From contig NZ_BAHC01000115.1 of the NCBI RefSeq assembly GCF_000298195.1, positions 1 to 64,000 on the forward strand: a stretch of 64,000 nucleotides of DNA. Reading direction: 5' to 3'. Below, one piece after another: positions 55,688 through 63,975 of this stretch. A program made the translations under genes and the position numbers. How positions within the stretch are numbered: the stretch's first letter is position 1; every line of letters starts with the position of its first letter. The notes below the pieces were generated by a model. It saw only the letters and a list, made by a program, of their open reading frames with translations, did not search any database and was not told the origin of the DNA. This DNA comes from Gordonia rhizosphera NBRC 16068. GTDB lineage: Bacteria; Actinomycetota; Actinomycetes; Mycobacteriales; Mycobacteriaceae.

Positions 55688-55886
55688 CGGATTCGGCGGC
55701 CTGGCGCTCGGCGATCGTCACATCCCCGGCCGCCCAGTGCGTGGTGGGGACCTCCCGAACCACGACGCGGATGTTCGGGATGGGCGCACCGATCGCGCGG
55801 TGTGCCGCCTCGGTGAGTTCGTGCATGAGCGCGCGGATCTGTTCCGGGGTACGGCCTTGCGCGATGGTCACGTCGATGAAGGGCAT
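55683..55886 (-). CDS. 4-Oxalocrotonate tautomerase-like protein
   Basis: A 67-aa single-unit tautomerase: MPFIDVTIAQGRTPEQIRALMHELTEAAHRAIG, with Pro1 as catalytic base and RVVVREVPTTHWAAGD supplying the conserved Arg/Trp region. Length is the classical 62-67 residues. It lies 5 bp after the decarboxylase gene on the same strand, exactly where the tautomerase of the 4-oxalocrotonate branch is expected. The gene end carries one copy of an 18-bp direct repeat. Confidence 0.88.
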   Translation of the reverse strand: MPFIDVTIAQGRTPEQIRALMHELTEAAHRAIGAPIPNIRVVVREVPTTHWAAGDVTIAERQAAESA

Positions 55887-55891
55887 CGTCG

Positions 55892-56689
55892 TCAGCCACC
55901 TGCCACGGTGATCGAACCCAACGAGGTGAAGTGTGCCGAAACCCGGCTGCCCTGCTCGACCGCGACCGCATCGGTCATGCCGCCGGTGAGCACCACCCAG
56001 CCCGCCTCCAGCGTCACGCCGCGGGCACCGAACGTGTTGGCGGCGAACGCCAGTGCCTCCGCCGGGTGACCAAGGACGGCCGATCCGGTGGCGGAGTCGA
56101 CGATGTCGCCGTCGACCTCCAGGAGGCAGGCCTCGAGGCTCAGGTCGATCTCGTCGACCCGACGCAGCACAGGTCCGGTGACGTACACGCCCGACGAGTT
56201 GTTATCCGCGACCGCGTCGGCGAGCGTGAACTTGAAGCCGGAGTAGCGGCTGTCGATGATCTCGATCGCCGACGTCACGTAGTCAACGGCCGCCATCGCC
56301 TGTGCGGCAGTGATTCCCGGACCGGTCAGCGGCCGGCCCAGGACGAAGGCGATCTCCGGTTCGGCCCGCGGGTGGATGAGACGGTCGCGGGGGACCGGCA
56401 GGCCCGTGGGCAGGACCATCGCGTCGGTGAGCCACGCGACGCTCGGCTCTTCGACACCCATCTGCTGCTGCTTGGCGCGTGAGGTCAGGCCGAGTTTGAT
56501 GCCGGTGACCGTCTCGCCCCGCGAGCGCCGGTCGGCGAGAGCGATGTCTTGTGCGGCATAGGCGACGTCAAGCGTCAGCCCGGGCCATTCGTGCTGGATC
56601 GAGGTGCGTGCGGTCCGTGATCGTTCAGCGGTCAGCAGGATGTCGGCGACTCGTGCCGCATTCCACTCGGTGTCGGTCTGCTCGGTCAT
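55892..56689 (-). CDS. dmpH: 4-Oxalocrotonate decarboxylase
   Basis: A 265-aa member of the hydratase/decarboxylase (FAH-fold) family. TGIKLGLTSRAKQQQMGVEEPS and EIIDSRYSGFKFTLADAVADNNSSG read like DmpH/XylI/NahK-type decarboxylases, whereas the neighbour at 56686 has the hydratase wording. It removes CO2 from 2-oxohex-3-enedioate (4-oxalocrotonate) to give 2-hydroxypenta-2,4-dienoate; Mg-dependent and in a complex with the hydratase. Overlaps that gene by 4 bp, which fits complex formation. Assignment between the two paralogs is by sequence wording. Confidence 0.83.
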   Translation of the reverse strand: MTEQTDTEWNAARVADILLTAERSRTARTSIQHEWPGLTLDVAYAAQDIALADRRSRGETVTGIKLGLTSRAKQQQMGVEEPSVAWLTDAMVLPTGLPVPRDRLIHPRAEPEIAFVLGRPLTGPGITAAQAMAAVDYVTSAIEIIDSRYSGFKFTLADAVADNNSSGVYVTGPVLRRVDEIDLSLEACLLEVDGDIVDSATGSAVLGHPAEALAFAANTFGARGVTLEAGWVVLTGGMTDAVAVEQGSRVSAHFTSLGSITVAGG

Positions 56690-57477
56690 TTCGTCTCACC
56701 TTCCATCACTGCGGTCACACTGCCCAGCCCGGCGACGGTGGCAACCACCGTGTCGCCCGGCGCGATCGGTACCGCCCTGGTCATCGATCCCGGCAGCACG
56801 ACGTGACCCGGTTCCAACGTGACACCCAACGGACCGACGGTGTTCGCCAGCCACACAAGGGCGTTGAGAGGTGACCCGAGTACGGCACCGCCGGCGCCGG
56901 TGGCGATCAGCTCGCCGTTGACATGCAGATTGCATCCGGCCAAGCGCAGGTCCACATCCGACAGCCGTGACGGGCGCGAGCCCAGCACCACACCGCCCGA
57001 CGACGCGTTGTCGGCGACGGTGTCGAAGATTCCGATCTTCCAGTCCCGGATACGGGAATCGACGATCTCCAGGGCCGGAAGGACGAAGTCGACGGCGGCC
57101 GCGGCCTCGGCGACCGTGACACCGGGCCCTTGGAGCGGCTTGCCGAGCACGAACGCGAACTCCGGTTCGATGCGGGGCTGAATGAAGCTGCCGCTGGGAA
57201 TCGGTGCGTGCTCGAGGTGGAACATGCTCGCGGTGAGGTGGCCGAAGTCTGGTTGGTCGACGCCCGCCTGGCGTTGCATGGCCCGCGATGCCAGCCCCAC
57301 CTTGTGGCCCTTGACGGTGTCACCGTTCTTCTCCCAGTCCTCCACCTGGGCGAGGGCGATCTCGTATGCCACCGACAATGGCGCGTCGGCGAATTGCGGG
57401 GTGAGCGGGTCGATCGGGGTCATCGAGCGATAGGCGCCGAGAAGAGCCTCGGCGGCGGCCCGAACGTGATCAGCCAT
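56686..57477 (-). CDS. dmpE: 2-Hydroxypenta-2,4-dienoate (2-keto-4-pentenoate) hydratase
   Basis: A 263-aa FAH-fold hydratase: VKGHKVGLASRAMQRQAGVDQPDFGHL and IDSRIRDWKIGIFDTVADNASSGGVVLG match BphH/DmpE/XylJ-type enzymes. It adds water to 2-hydroxypentadienoate to give 4-hydroxy-2-oxovalerate, the substrate of the aldolase at 50049. It is first in the minus-strand operon 57477-55683 and divergent from an IclR regulator at 57566. Confidence 0.85.
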   Translation of the reverse strand: MADHVRAAAEALLGAYRSMTPIDPLTPQFADAPLSVAYEIALAQVEDWEKNGDTVKGHKVGLASRAMQRQAGVDQPDFGHLTASMFHLEHAPIPSGSFIQPRIEPEFAFVLGKPLQGPGVTVAEAAAAVDFVLPALEIVDSRIRDWKIGIFDTVADNASSGGVVLGSRPSRLSDVDLRLAGCNLHVNGELIATGAGGAVLGSPLNALVWLANTVGPLGVTLEPGHVVLPGSMTRAVPIAPGDTVVATVAGLGSVTAVMEGETK

Positions 57478-57565
57478 TGATGGGATCTGCTTTCTCTTCG
57501 GGGAGCACAGCGATGGGCGATGATGCGTTGTGCTCGGCGGTCAGGGTGCGGCACGATAGGCAATC

Positions 57566-58333
57566 ATGCAAGAGGAACGTGCCGCACAGCGGCACAATAA
57601 TGAACTTGGCTCGGTTGCTCGTGTGGTCAGAATTCTTGACGTGGTCGGCGCCGCCGAACTCGGTCTCGGAGTCTCGGAGATCGCCCGCCGCGCAGAGATC
57701 TCCAAGTCCAGTGCGCAACGGATCTGCGGTGAGCTCGCCGAGAACGGGCTGCTGGAACGCCAGGGCACGCGTTATCGCTTGGGGCTGCGCCTGTTCGAGC
57801 TTGGGCAGCGGGTTCCCCGACGTCGGGATCTGCGCGACGCGGCGGTGCCCTATATGAGCGATCTGCGCGAGGCGACCGGCCACTCGGTGCACCTGGCGGT
57901 CCTCGACGGCCCCTCGGTGGTCTATCTCGACGTTCTGCGCAGTCCACTGGCCCCGCCGCTGCCCACCCGCGCCGGCGGCCGGTGGCCGGCACACGGGACG
58001 GGGGTCGGCAAGGCGATCCTCGCGTTCTCCCCGTCCGGCGTCGTCGACGAGATCCTCGCGGGGGGATTGAAGCGACTGAGCGAACGGACCATCACCAACC
58101 CGGGGTTGTTCCGGTCGGAACTGGCGCGCATCCGGGAGCGTGGCGTCAGCTACGACCTCGAGGAGTCCCGGCCCGGCGTGGTCTGTGTCGCGAGTCCTGT
58201 GGTTGGGGGTGACGGTGAGGTCGTCGCCGGGATCTCGGTGTCGGGGTGGCACAACCGCATCAATCTCGACCAAGCGGCCGCGGCCGTCCGGACCGCGGCG
58301 CTCGGCCTGTCGCGTCAGCTCGCCGACCACTGA
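57566..58333 (+). CDS. IclR-family transcriptional regulator
   Basis: A 255-aa regulator. The winged helix covers about residues 15-75 (ARVVRILDVVGAAELGLGVSEIARRAEISKSSAQRICGEL, landmarks VSEIARRAEISKSSAQR), followed by the effector domain (HSVHLAVLDGPSVVYLDVL, HGTGVGKAILAF, GVVCVASPVVGGDGEVVAGISVSG). It is divergent from the hydratase-decarboxylase operon and the likely local controller. A perfect 17-bp palindrome lies in its first codons (57579-57595), which suggests autoregulation or a later true start. Confidence 0.88.
   Translation: MQEERAAQRHNNELGSVARVVRILDVVGAAELGLGVSEIARRAEISKSSAQRICGELAENGLLERQGTRYRLGLRLFELGQRVPRRRDLRDAAVPYMSDLREATGHSVHLAVLDGPSVVYLDVLRSPLAPPLPTRAGGRWPAHGTGVGKAILAFSPSGVVDEILAGGLKRLSERTITNPGLFRSELARIRERGVSYDLEESRPGVVCVASPVVGGDGEVVAGISVSGWHNRINLDQAAAAVRTAALGLSRQLADH
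57579..57595. promoter_or_regulatory. IclR-type palindromic operator
   Basis: GTGCCGC-ACA-GCGGCAC is a perfect inverted repeat, 14 bases into the IclR gene. A shorter related GTGCGGCAC lies at 57546-57554 in the 88-bp divergent gap. A closely related 17-mer occurs at 59226. Confidence 0.6.
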
Positions 58334-58337
58334 TCGA

Positions 58338-59147
58338 TCACCCCGCCACCGCATGCAGCGTCGGGCTGTCGATCTCCACCTGGGCGAGGGCGGGCAGCGA
58401 GGCGCTCAGAGACTTGGTGACCGCGCCGGCGGCGGCGATCACCGCTCGGCGGAACTCGTGCTGAGCGGCCATGAACCTGCTGGCCGGCGCCGTGATCGAG
58501 ATCGCCGCGACGACCACGCCCATCTCGTCGCGGATCGGCGCGGCGACACAGTGCACCTCGGGCACCGCCTCGCCGGCGTCGACCGCACAGCCTTGGCGCA
58601 GCACCGCCTGCAGCTCGCGCGACAGCGCATCGGGGTCGGTGATCGTCGACGAGGTGAAGCGCCGCAACGGTTTGTTGGTGACATTGCGATCGATCTCGCT
58701 GGGGTCGCGGTAGGCCAACATGGCCTTCCCGACCGCGCTGCAATGGGCGTCGAGGCGTGAGCCGATCCGGGCGCCGGACACGTTGATCACGTGATTGCCG
58801 AGCACCTTGTCGACGTACATGACCTGGTAGCGCTCCATGATCGCCAGATGCGTGGTCTCGCCGTACTGCTCGGACAGCGACTGCAGGATCGGCGCCGCAC
58901 AGGTCTTCACGTCGACCGTGCCCTGCAGCGTCTGATTCAGTTCCACGATCCGCCAGCCGATGCGATAGCGGCCCCGTGAACGGCACTGCAGCAGGCCGAT
59001 GTCGACCAGCGAGGACAACAGGGCGTGGGCACTCGAGCGCGGCACCCCGATCTCTGTTGCCACCTCCGACACACCCCACTCCGGACGGGCCACCGTGAAC
59101 AGATCCAGGACCGGTCCTATCTTCTGAACGGTCTGCAGTGCTGCCAT
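58338..59147 (-). CDS. IclR-family transcriptional regulator
   Basis: A 269-aa regulator, only distantly like its neighbour. HTH: PVLDLFTVARPEWGVSEVATEIGVPRSSAHALLSSL (landmark GVSEVATEIGVPRSSAHAL); effector domain with THLAIMERYQVMYVDKVLG, HCSAVGKAMLAY and VHCVAAPIRDEMGVVVAAISIT. It follows the phenol hydroxylase genes on the same strand and is convergent, 4 bp apart, with the other IclR gene. ATG at 59147. An operator-like 17-mer lies 79 bp upstream. Probably controls phenol or catechol genes. Confidence 0.87.
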   Translation of the reverse strand: MAALQTVQKIGPVLDLFTVARPEWGVSEVATEIGVPRSSAHALLSSLVDIGLLQCRSRGRYRIGWRIVELNQTLQGTVDVKTCAAPILQSLSEQYGETTHLAIMERYQVMYVDKVLGNHVINVSGARIGSRLDAHCSAVGKAMLAYRDPSEIDRNVTNKPLRRFTSSTITDPDALSRELQAVLRQGCAVDAGEAVPEVHCVAAPIRDEMGVVVAAISITAPASRFMAAQHEFRRAVIAAAGAVTKSLSASLPALAQVEIDSPTLHAVAG

Positions 59148-59225
59148 GACCAACCTTCCTTGCTCCCACGGGGCGGCGAATTGGCTGCCACTATGTGCCC
59201 CGTTTTCGAAACTGTCCAACGATCT

Positions 59226-59242
59226 GTACCGCTGAGCGGCAC
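59226..59242. promoter_or_regulatory. Second IclR-type palindrome
   Basis: GTACCGC-TGA-GCGGCAC matches the 57579 palindrome in 13 of its 14 arm positions, with the same 3-base spacer. It lies between the flavin reductase stop (59295) and the start of the second IclR gene (59147). Confidence 0.55.
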
Positions 59243-59294
59243 ACGCTGCCGGGCCTCGACGTCGTCGCGCCCGGCAGCGCGCCACATCACCGGG

Positions 59295-59825
59295 TCAAAA
59301 CCCCCAGTGCTCGTCTCCTCCCTGGAGATCCAGGGCCCGGAAACTGCCCGTGTAGAAGAGCAGTGGGCGACCGTCGTCGTACCAGAGTTCCTCCACCCGA
59401 CCGACATGCAGGGTGTGGTCACCGGCCAGATGCGAATCGGTGACCGTACACGACAGGTGCACAAGCGCACCGTCGAGGAGCGGCACGCCTTTGCGCCAGG
59501 TGAACCGGACGAGGTCGGGTTCACTCGTGGCGCCCGCGAAATGCAGCGACAGCGGTTCCTGATCGCCCGCGAGGATCGAGACCCCGTAGCGGCCGGTCTC
59601 GCCGATCTTGGCGTTCATCTTCGCCCGGTTCGCGATCGACACCAGCACCAGTGGTGGGTCGAGGGACACCGAGGTGAAGGCGTTCGCGGTCATGCCGTGC
59701 ACCGACGCCTCGTCCTCGCTCTCGGCTGTCGTCACGATGGTCACACCACTCGCGAACCGGCCCAGCGCTTTTCGCATCCGGAGTGGCGACGGTTCCAGAT
59801 CTGTCACGTCGGTTGGCCGGGTCAT
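59295..59825 (-). CDS. Flavin reductase component of two-component phenol hydroxylase (PheA2/HpaC-like)
   Basis: A 176-aa split-barrel flavin reductase: MRKALGRFASGVTIVTTAESEDE, GMTANAFTSVSLDPPLVLVSI and FAGATSEPDLVRFTWRKGVPLLDGALVHLSC are typical. It uses NADH to make free reduced flavin for the oxygenase encoded 5 bp upstream. Length is normal for the family. In Rhodococcus-type phenol degraders the same pair is named PheA1/PheA2 and lies next to an AraC regulator, as here. Confidence 0.9.
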   Translation of the reverse strand: MTRPTDVTDLEPSPLRMRKALGRFASGVTIVTTAESEDEASVHGMTANAFTSVSLDPPLVLVSIANRAKMNAKIGETGRYGVSILAGDQEPLSLHFAGATSEPDLVRFTWRKGVPLLDGALVHLSCTVTDSHLAGDHTLHVGRVEELWYDDGRPLLFYTGSFRALDLQGGDEHWGF

Positions 59826-59830
59826 CGTGC

Positions 59831-61399
59831 TCACCGTCGGTTCCGGACGATCTGCAGGTCGTCGTTGTTGATGAGGTCGGGTCGGGTCCATCCGTCGACG
59901 TTGTATTCCGACATGCACTGCTCGGCGAAGCCCTTGAGTGCAAGATCCTGACCGGTCGCCTGGTAGGCGAACAGCGTCTGGAAGCGGACGGCCTCGTGGT
60001 CGCCGCCGTAGTTGCGCTCGTACAGTTCGTGGCGTCCGCCGAACTCGGTGCCGACGGCGTCCCACAGCAGCTTGAGCAGCTGCACCCGGTCGATGGCGGC
60101 GATCCCGTTCGATCCGCGGACGTACTGGTTGAGATAGGGCTCGATATCCGGGTTCTTCCAGTCGTCGGCGTGGGAGTTCAGGTAGATCAGGCCGCTGCCG
60201 AGAACCTGCTGGATGATCTCCTTGATCCGCGGGTAACCGACGCCCATGAAGGTCCGATAGGCGAGGCCGTAGTTGAGATTGGGCTGCACCGCGCCGTTCA
60301 CCCACTCATCGGGCGACTTGGCCATCGCGTCCGAGAGACCCCAGAACACGTCGCGCCAATTGAGGATCTCACCGATCTGCATCTGCACACCGCGGAAGCC
60401 GGCTGATCCGGTCATCTCCACGCCCTTCATCACGCACCCGGCGATGAAGTCGAGTTTGACCGCGAGCCGCGCGCAGCCGTGGAACATGAAGCGGTTCAGG
60501 AAGCCCGATTTCATGACGAAACCGTTGGTCGTCTCCGCGTCGTAGGCGAACACGTTCTCCCACGGCACCAGCACCCGGTCGAACACCATGATGGCGTCGT
60601 TCTCGTCGAACCGGCTCGACAGGGGATAGTCGAACGGGGTGCCCATCACCGCGGCGTTCATCTCATACGAGGTGCGGCACAGCAGCTTGAGACCCGGGGA
60701 GTCCATCGGGACGGTGAAGATCAGCCCGAATTCCTTCTTGCGCAGGGGGAGTCCGTAGTGGGCGATGAAGTTCGCGTTGGTGATGGCCGATCCGGTGGCC
60801 ACCACCTTGGCGCCGGAGACGATGAGGCCGGCATCGGTCTCATCGACCACGTGGACGCAGACGTCGGCGGTCTCGTCGGCCGGCTTGTCGCGGTCGATCG
60901 GCGGGTTCACGATGGCGTGGTTCAGGTACAAGACCCGCTCCTGCGACTTCTTGTACCAGTCGAGCGCGTTCTGCTTGTACTCGCCATAGAAGTCGGCGTT
61001 CGCGCCGAGCGTGCCGAGGAAGGACGCCTTGTAGTCGGGTGAACGGCCCAGCCACCCGTAGACCTCCCGCTGCCAGGCGACGATGGCGTCGCGGGCCTGG
61101 AGAAGGTCGTTGGCGCTGTGGGCGGTCTTGAAGAACGGATGGGTGAAGCCTCCGTTGCCGGTGTCGGTGGGGACGGCCAGCACCCCGGCGGCGTCGGGTT
61201 CGTGCAGCGCGTCGTACATCCGGGCCACCGACCGGGCCGAGTTCCGGAATGCCGGGTGCGTGGTGACGTCGTCGACGCGCTCGCCGCGGAAATAGATCTC
61301 CCGGCCGTCGCGGAGCGACTCGAGGTATTCGGCGCCGGTCATGGGCCGGACGTCGTTGACGGTGCTCGTCTCCGGCGTCGTCATCGGTGCTGCGGTCAT
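59831..61399 (-). CDS. Two-component phenol hydroxylase oxygenase (PheA1/HpaB family)
   Basis: A 522-aa FADH2-dependent monooxygenase. It has [34 protein letters not shown] at the start, [20 protein letters not shown], and the acyl-CoA-dehydrogenase-like core [32 protein letters not shown]. Family members hydroxylate phenol, 4-hydroxyphenylacetate or nitrophenols next to the existing OH. With a catechol 2,3-dioxygenase pathway in the same region, phenol or an alkyl-phenol is the likely substrate. Divergent from the AraC gene. The ATG at 61384 is an alternative start. Confidence 0.9.
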   Translation of the reverse strand: MTAAPMTTPETSTVNDVRPMTGAEYLESLRDGREIYFRGERVDDVTTHPAFRNSARSVARMYDALHEPDAAGVLAVPTDTGNGGFTHPFFKTAHSANDLLQARDAIVAWQREVYGWLGRSPDYKASFLGTLGANADFYGEYKQNALDWYKKSQERVLYLNHAIVNPPIDRDKPADETADVCVHVVDETDAGLIVSGAKVVATGSAITNANFIAHYGLPLRKKEFGLIFTVPMDSPGLKLLCRTSYEMNAAVMGTPFDYPLSSRFDENDAIMVFDRVLVPWENVFAYDAETTNGFVMKSGFLNRFMFHGCARLAVKLDFIAGCVMKGVEMTGSAGFRGVQMQIGEILNWRDVFWGLSDAMAKSPDEWVNGAVQPNLNYGLAYRTFMGVGYPRIKEIIQQVLGSGLIYLNSHADDWKNPDIEPYLNQYVRGSNGIAAIDRVQLLKLLWDAVGTEFGGRHELYERNYGGDHEAVRFQTLFAYQATGQDLALKGFAEQCMSEYNVDGWTRPDLINNDDLQIVRNRR

Positions 61400-61471
61400 C
61401 GGTTCTTCCTCCTGATGGTGGGGATTTCCGGCTCCGAACGGAGTCTTGCGAAGATGTTGTGTTGTCGCGCA

Positions 61472-61494
61472 TGGCGATTGGTCGCCACTCGCCA
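61472..61494. promoter_or_regulatory. Repeat element in phenol hydroxylase promoter region
   Basis: TGGCGA-TTGG-TCGCCA (61472-61487) is a perfect inverted repeat, and TCGCCA is repeated directly at 61482-61487 and 61489-61494. It lies 73 bp upstream of the hydroxylase start in the 172-bp divergent gap. Direct repeats suit an AraC-type activator such as the one encoded next door. Confidence 0.45.
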
Positions 61495-61571
61495 GGGAGG
61501 TGGATCTCGGTATATCGTGGCGGCCACGTCCCTGTGACGTAGAACACTAAGAGCTTGAGGTGTGGCCGACC

Positions 61572-62603
61572 ATGACCGAGAACGAACAGTCACATGACTC
61601 TCCGCGAACCGAGCCGGAGACTGCTGCTGTTGTCGCGCTCCGGACATCCGAGCTGGATGTCGACGAGGGGCGCAGCGAATGGCGGAGCACTCTGGGGCAT
61701 CTGTATGCGGAGATGGATGTGGCGTGGCCGGAGAGCCGCAGCGGACTGGACGCCGAGTGGGGTGGGCGACCACTCGGCGACCTGCACATCAGCACGATCC
61801 GCTGCGACGCACAGACCGTGGTCCGCAGTCCGGAGATGATCCGGTCCGACGCGAGCGCGGACTACCTGGTCTGCCTCGTCACCGGCGGACATGTCGAAGT
61901 CCGCCAATCCGGACGAACCGCACAACTCGAACGTGGCTCCTTCGCCTTGCTCGATCTCGGGGCACCCTTCGTCTTTCATTCTCGTGCGACCTTCGGGCAG
62001 GTCGTCGTCCGGATACCGGGGAGCGCGATGGCGGCGCGGCTGCCGGGTGCGTACTCGCATCTCGCGACCGGCCGATCGTTCGGTCCGGCCACCGGGGCCT
62101 CGGCCATCGTCGGCCGGCTGCTGACCGACCTGGCGGCGACCCCGGTGTCCGCTGCGGCGGCATCGTCTTTCTCGTTGTCGGCGATCGAGATGCTGTCGGC
62201 GACGATTATCGACGACGCACGGGAGGATGCCGAGGCCGAGTCGTTCCACGCCCAGGACCTCGCGCGCATCAAACGCGTGATCGGAGAGAACCTGCACGAC
62301 GCGGAACTGACCCTCTCGGATGTCGCGAGCATGAGCGGTATGTCGTTGCGCAACGTGCAGAAGCTGGTCAAGACGACCGGACGTACTCCGAGCGCATGGC
62401 TGTACGAGGCCCGGGTCGAGCGTGCGAAGTCGTTGCTGCTGACCACGGACCTGTCGGTCGCGACGATCAGCGAGCAGGTGGGGTTCCGGGACGTGTCCCA
62501 TTTCGGCCGGGTGTTCCGCCGCTTGGCGGGCATCAGTCCGGGGCGGTTTCGCGCCCCGAACCACGCCCTGCCGCCGGCTATGCCGCCGAGAACAGCAGGG
62601 TGA
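61572..62603 (+). CDS. AraC-family transcriptional regulator (NphR/PheR-like)
   Basis: A 343-aa regulator. The N-terminal half is an AraC-binding-like domain (VRQSGRTAQLERGSFALLDLGAPFVFHS); the C-terminal half has the two HTHs (LTLSDVASMSGMSLRNVQKL and LSVATISEQVGFRDVSHFGRVFRR, given as landmarks). Start ATG at 61572 with GAGG about 11 bases upstream; the GTG at 61560 is an alternative. It is divergent from the phenol hydroxylase genes and is probably their phenol-responsive activator. Its 3' end overlaps the convergent EthD-like gene by 26 bp. Confidence 0.88.
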   Translation: MTENEQSHDSPRTEPETAAVVALRTSELDVDEGRSEWRSTLGHLYAEMDVAWPESRSGLDAEWGGRPLGDLHISTIRCDAQTVVRSPEMIRSDASADYLVCLVTGGHVEVRQSGRTAQLERGSFALLDLGAPFVFHSRATFGQVVVRIPGSAMAARLPGAYSHLATGRSFGPATGASAIVGRLLTDLAATPVSAAAASSFSLSAIEMLSATIIDDAREDAEAESFHAQDLARIKRVIGENLHDAELTLSDVASMSGMSLRNVQKLVKTTGRTPSAWLYEARVERAKSLLLTTDLSVATISEQVGFRDVSHFGRVFRRLAGISPGRFRAPNHALPPAMPPRTAG

Positions 62604-62874
62604 TGCCGCCGGTGGCGAAATTCGCCACATCGGCCGCGGCCGCCTGTCCGGGTCCTGACGCCAACGCCTGTCCCGCCTGTTCTTTCGACTCGAATGCCAA
62701 CTGCGCCAGTGCGTAGGCCGCGGGTGGATTGCCGTCGAGCGGGTCGCATTTGGCCATCGTGAACTGCTGGACGTCCGGGATCGCGTCCACCAGTGGGCGG
62801 TGCTTGGCCGCGTAGTAGTCGTCAAAAGCCTCCGGATCGGACGGCTGGTTGTAGACGATGGTGACCAGGTACAT
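62578..62874 (-). CDS. EthD-like small protein
   Basis: A 98-aa protein: MYLVTIVYNQPSDPEAFDDYYAAKHRPLVDAIPDVQQF is the classical EthD start (strand, then YY-x3-HxP-L helix). Members are dimeric alpha/beta barrels found with P450 or oxygenase systems. GGAGAA precedes the ATG. It lies 41 bp downstream of the reductase on the same strand, implying a shared operon whose oxygenase lies beyond the window edge. The end overlaps the AraC gene on the other strand by 26 bp. Confidence 0.82.
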   Translation of the reverse strand: MYLVTIVYNQPSDPEAFDDYYAAKHRPLVDAIPDVQQFTMAKCDPLDGNPPAAYALAQLAFESKEQAGQALASGPGQAAAADVANFATGGITLLFSAA

Positions 62875-62915
62875 GGTGTGCTTCTCCTGTTTCGGGGGTC
62901 TCGGGTAGCTCGGTC

Positions 62916-63974
62916 TCAGAGGGGTTTCGCGGCGACGGTGAATTCCTCGCGGAAGATCTTCCGTGGCGCCATACGGCGGCGTTTGAGGGATTTGACCGCT
63001 GCCTCGACCATCGCCGGCGGACCGCACAGGTAAGCGCTCATTCCCTTGCACGAGGTGAAGTCGGCGACGACGACGTCGGTCACCATGCCGGTCGCACCCT
63101 CCCATGCTTCTTCGCTCAGTGCCGGTCGGTAGTGGAAGTTGTTGTGCTGCTGGGATAATTCGGTGAAGTACTCCACGTCGTACAGGTCTTCCTGCCGTCG
63201 TCCGCCGTGATACAGGAACAGTTCCGGCACGAGAGCGTGCTCGAGGGCGTGACGCACGATCGACTTCAACGGAGCAAGCCCCGTGCCACCGCCGATCAGT
63301 ATCGCCGGTTCGGTCTGCTCGTGGACGAGGTTGAACTGCCCCAGCGGTCCGCGCAGGGAGATGGCATCCCCGACCTTCAGCGACGAGAAGATCCATCCGT
63401 CGGTGGCCAGGCCGCCCGGGGTCAGTTTGACGTGGAACTCCAGTTGGCGGGCGTCGCAGGGTGGACTGGCCATCGAGTACTGGCGGCCCACAGTCGTTCC
63501 GGGAATGAGCAATTCGCAGTACTGGCCGGCGTTGAAGGTCAGATCGTCGTCGAGTTCGACGACGAGGCGCCGGGTGTTAGCGGCGATGTCCGCCAGTTCG
63601 GTCACCGTTGCGGTGTAGTCCCGCAACGGGTGATGCGGGACACCGTCGTCGACGACGCCGAGGGTCTCCACGATCAGATCCGATCTCGGGGTCGCCATGC
63701 AGCCCAACGCCAGTCCGTCGGCGCGCTCGGCGGTGGTCAGCGTGTACTCGGGGGATGCCCCGTGGTCGACCTCCCCGCGCAGCACCTTGAGCTTGCAGGT
63801 TCCGCAGGTGCCCTGCGTGCAGGAGTGCGGCATCCATGCGTTCGCGCGAAGTGCGGCGTCGAGGATCGACTGGCCTTCTGCGACATGCAGCTTCGTGTCC
63901 GTGCCGATCGTGACCCGGTGTGTGTCGGGCATGATGTCCTCACCGAGATTGTCCGATGTGATCGCGACCGTCAC
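62916..63974 (-). CDS. Oxygenase reductase component, N-terminal 2Fe-2S, FAD, NAD domains
   Basis: A 352-aa electron-transfer protein. C52, C57, C60 and C92 (CTQGTCGTC ... GC) form a plant-type [2Fe-2S] site; RQYSMASPP binds FAD; AILIGGGTGLAPLKSIV and AYLCGPPAMVEAA bind NAD. Domain order matches reductases of phenol hydroxylase/soluble methane monooxygenase type and of benzoate dioxygenase (BenC). GTG start at 63974 with GGGAGG upstream. The preceding gene ends 2 bp before it and leaves the window, probably an oxygenase subunit. Confidence 0.9.
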   Translation of the reverse strand: MTVAITSDNLGEDIMPDTHRVTIGTDTKLHVAEGQSILDAALRANAWMPHSCTQGTCGTCKLKVLRGEVDHGASPEYTLTTAERADGLALGCMATPRSDLIVETLGVVDDGVPHHPLRDYTATVTELADIAANTRRLVVELDDDLTFNAGQYCELLIPGTTVGRQYSMASPPCDARQLEFHVKLTPGGLATDGWIFSSLKVGDAISLRGPLGQFNLVHEQTEPAILIGGGTGLAPLKSIVRHALEHALVPELFLYHGGRRQEDLYDVEYFTELSQQHNNFHYRPALSEEAWEGATGMVTDVVVADFTSCKGMSAYLCGPPAMVEAAVKSLKRRRMAPRKIFREEFTVAAKPL

Positions 63975-63975
63975 C

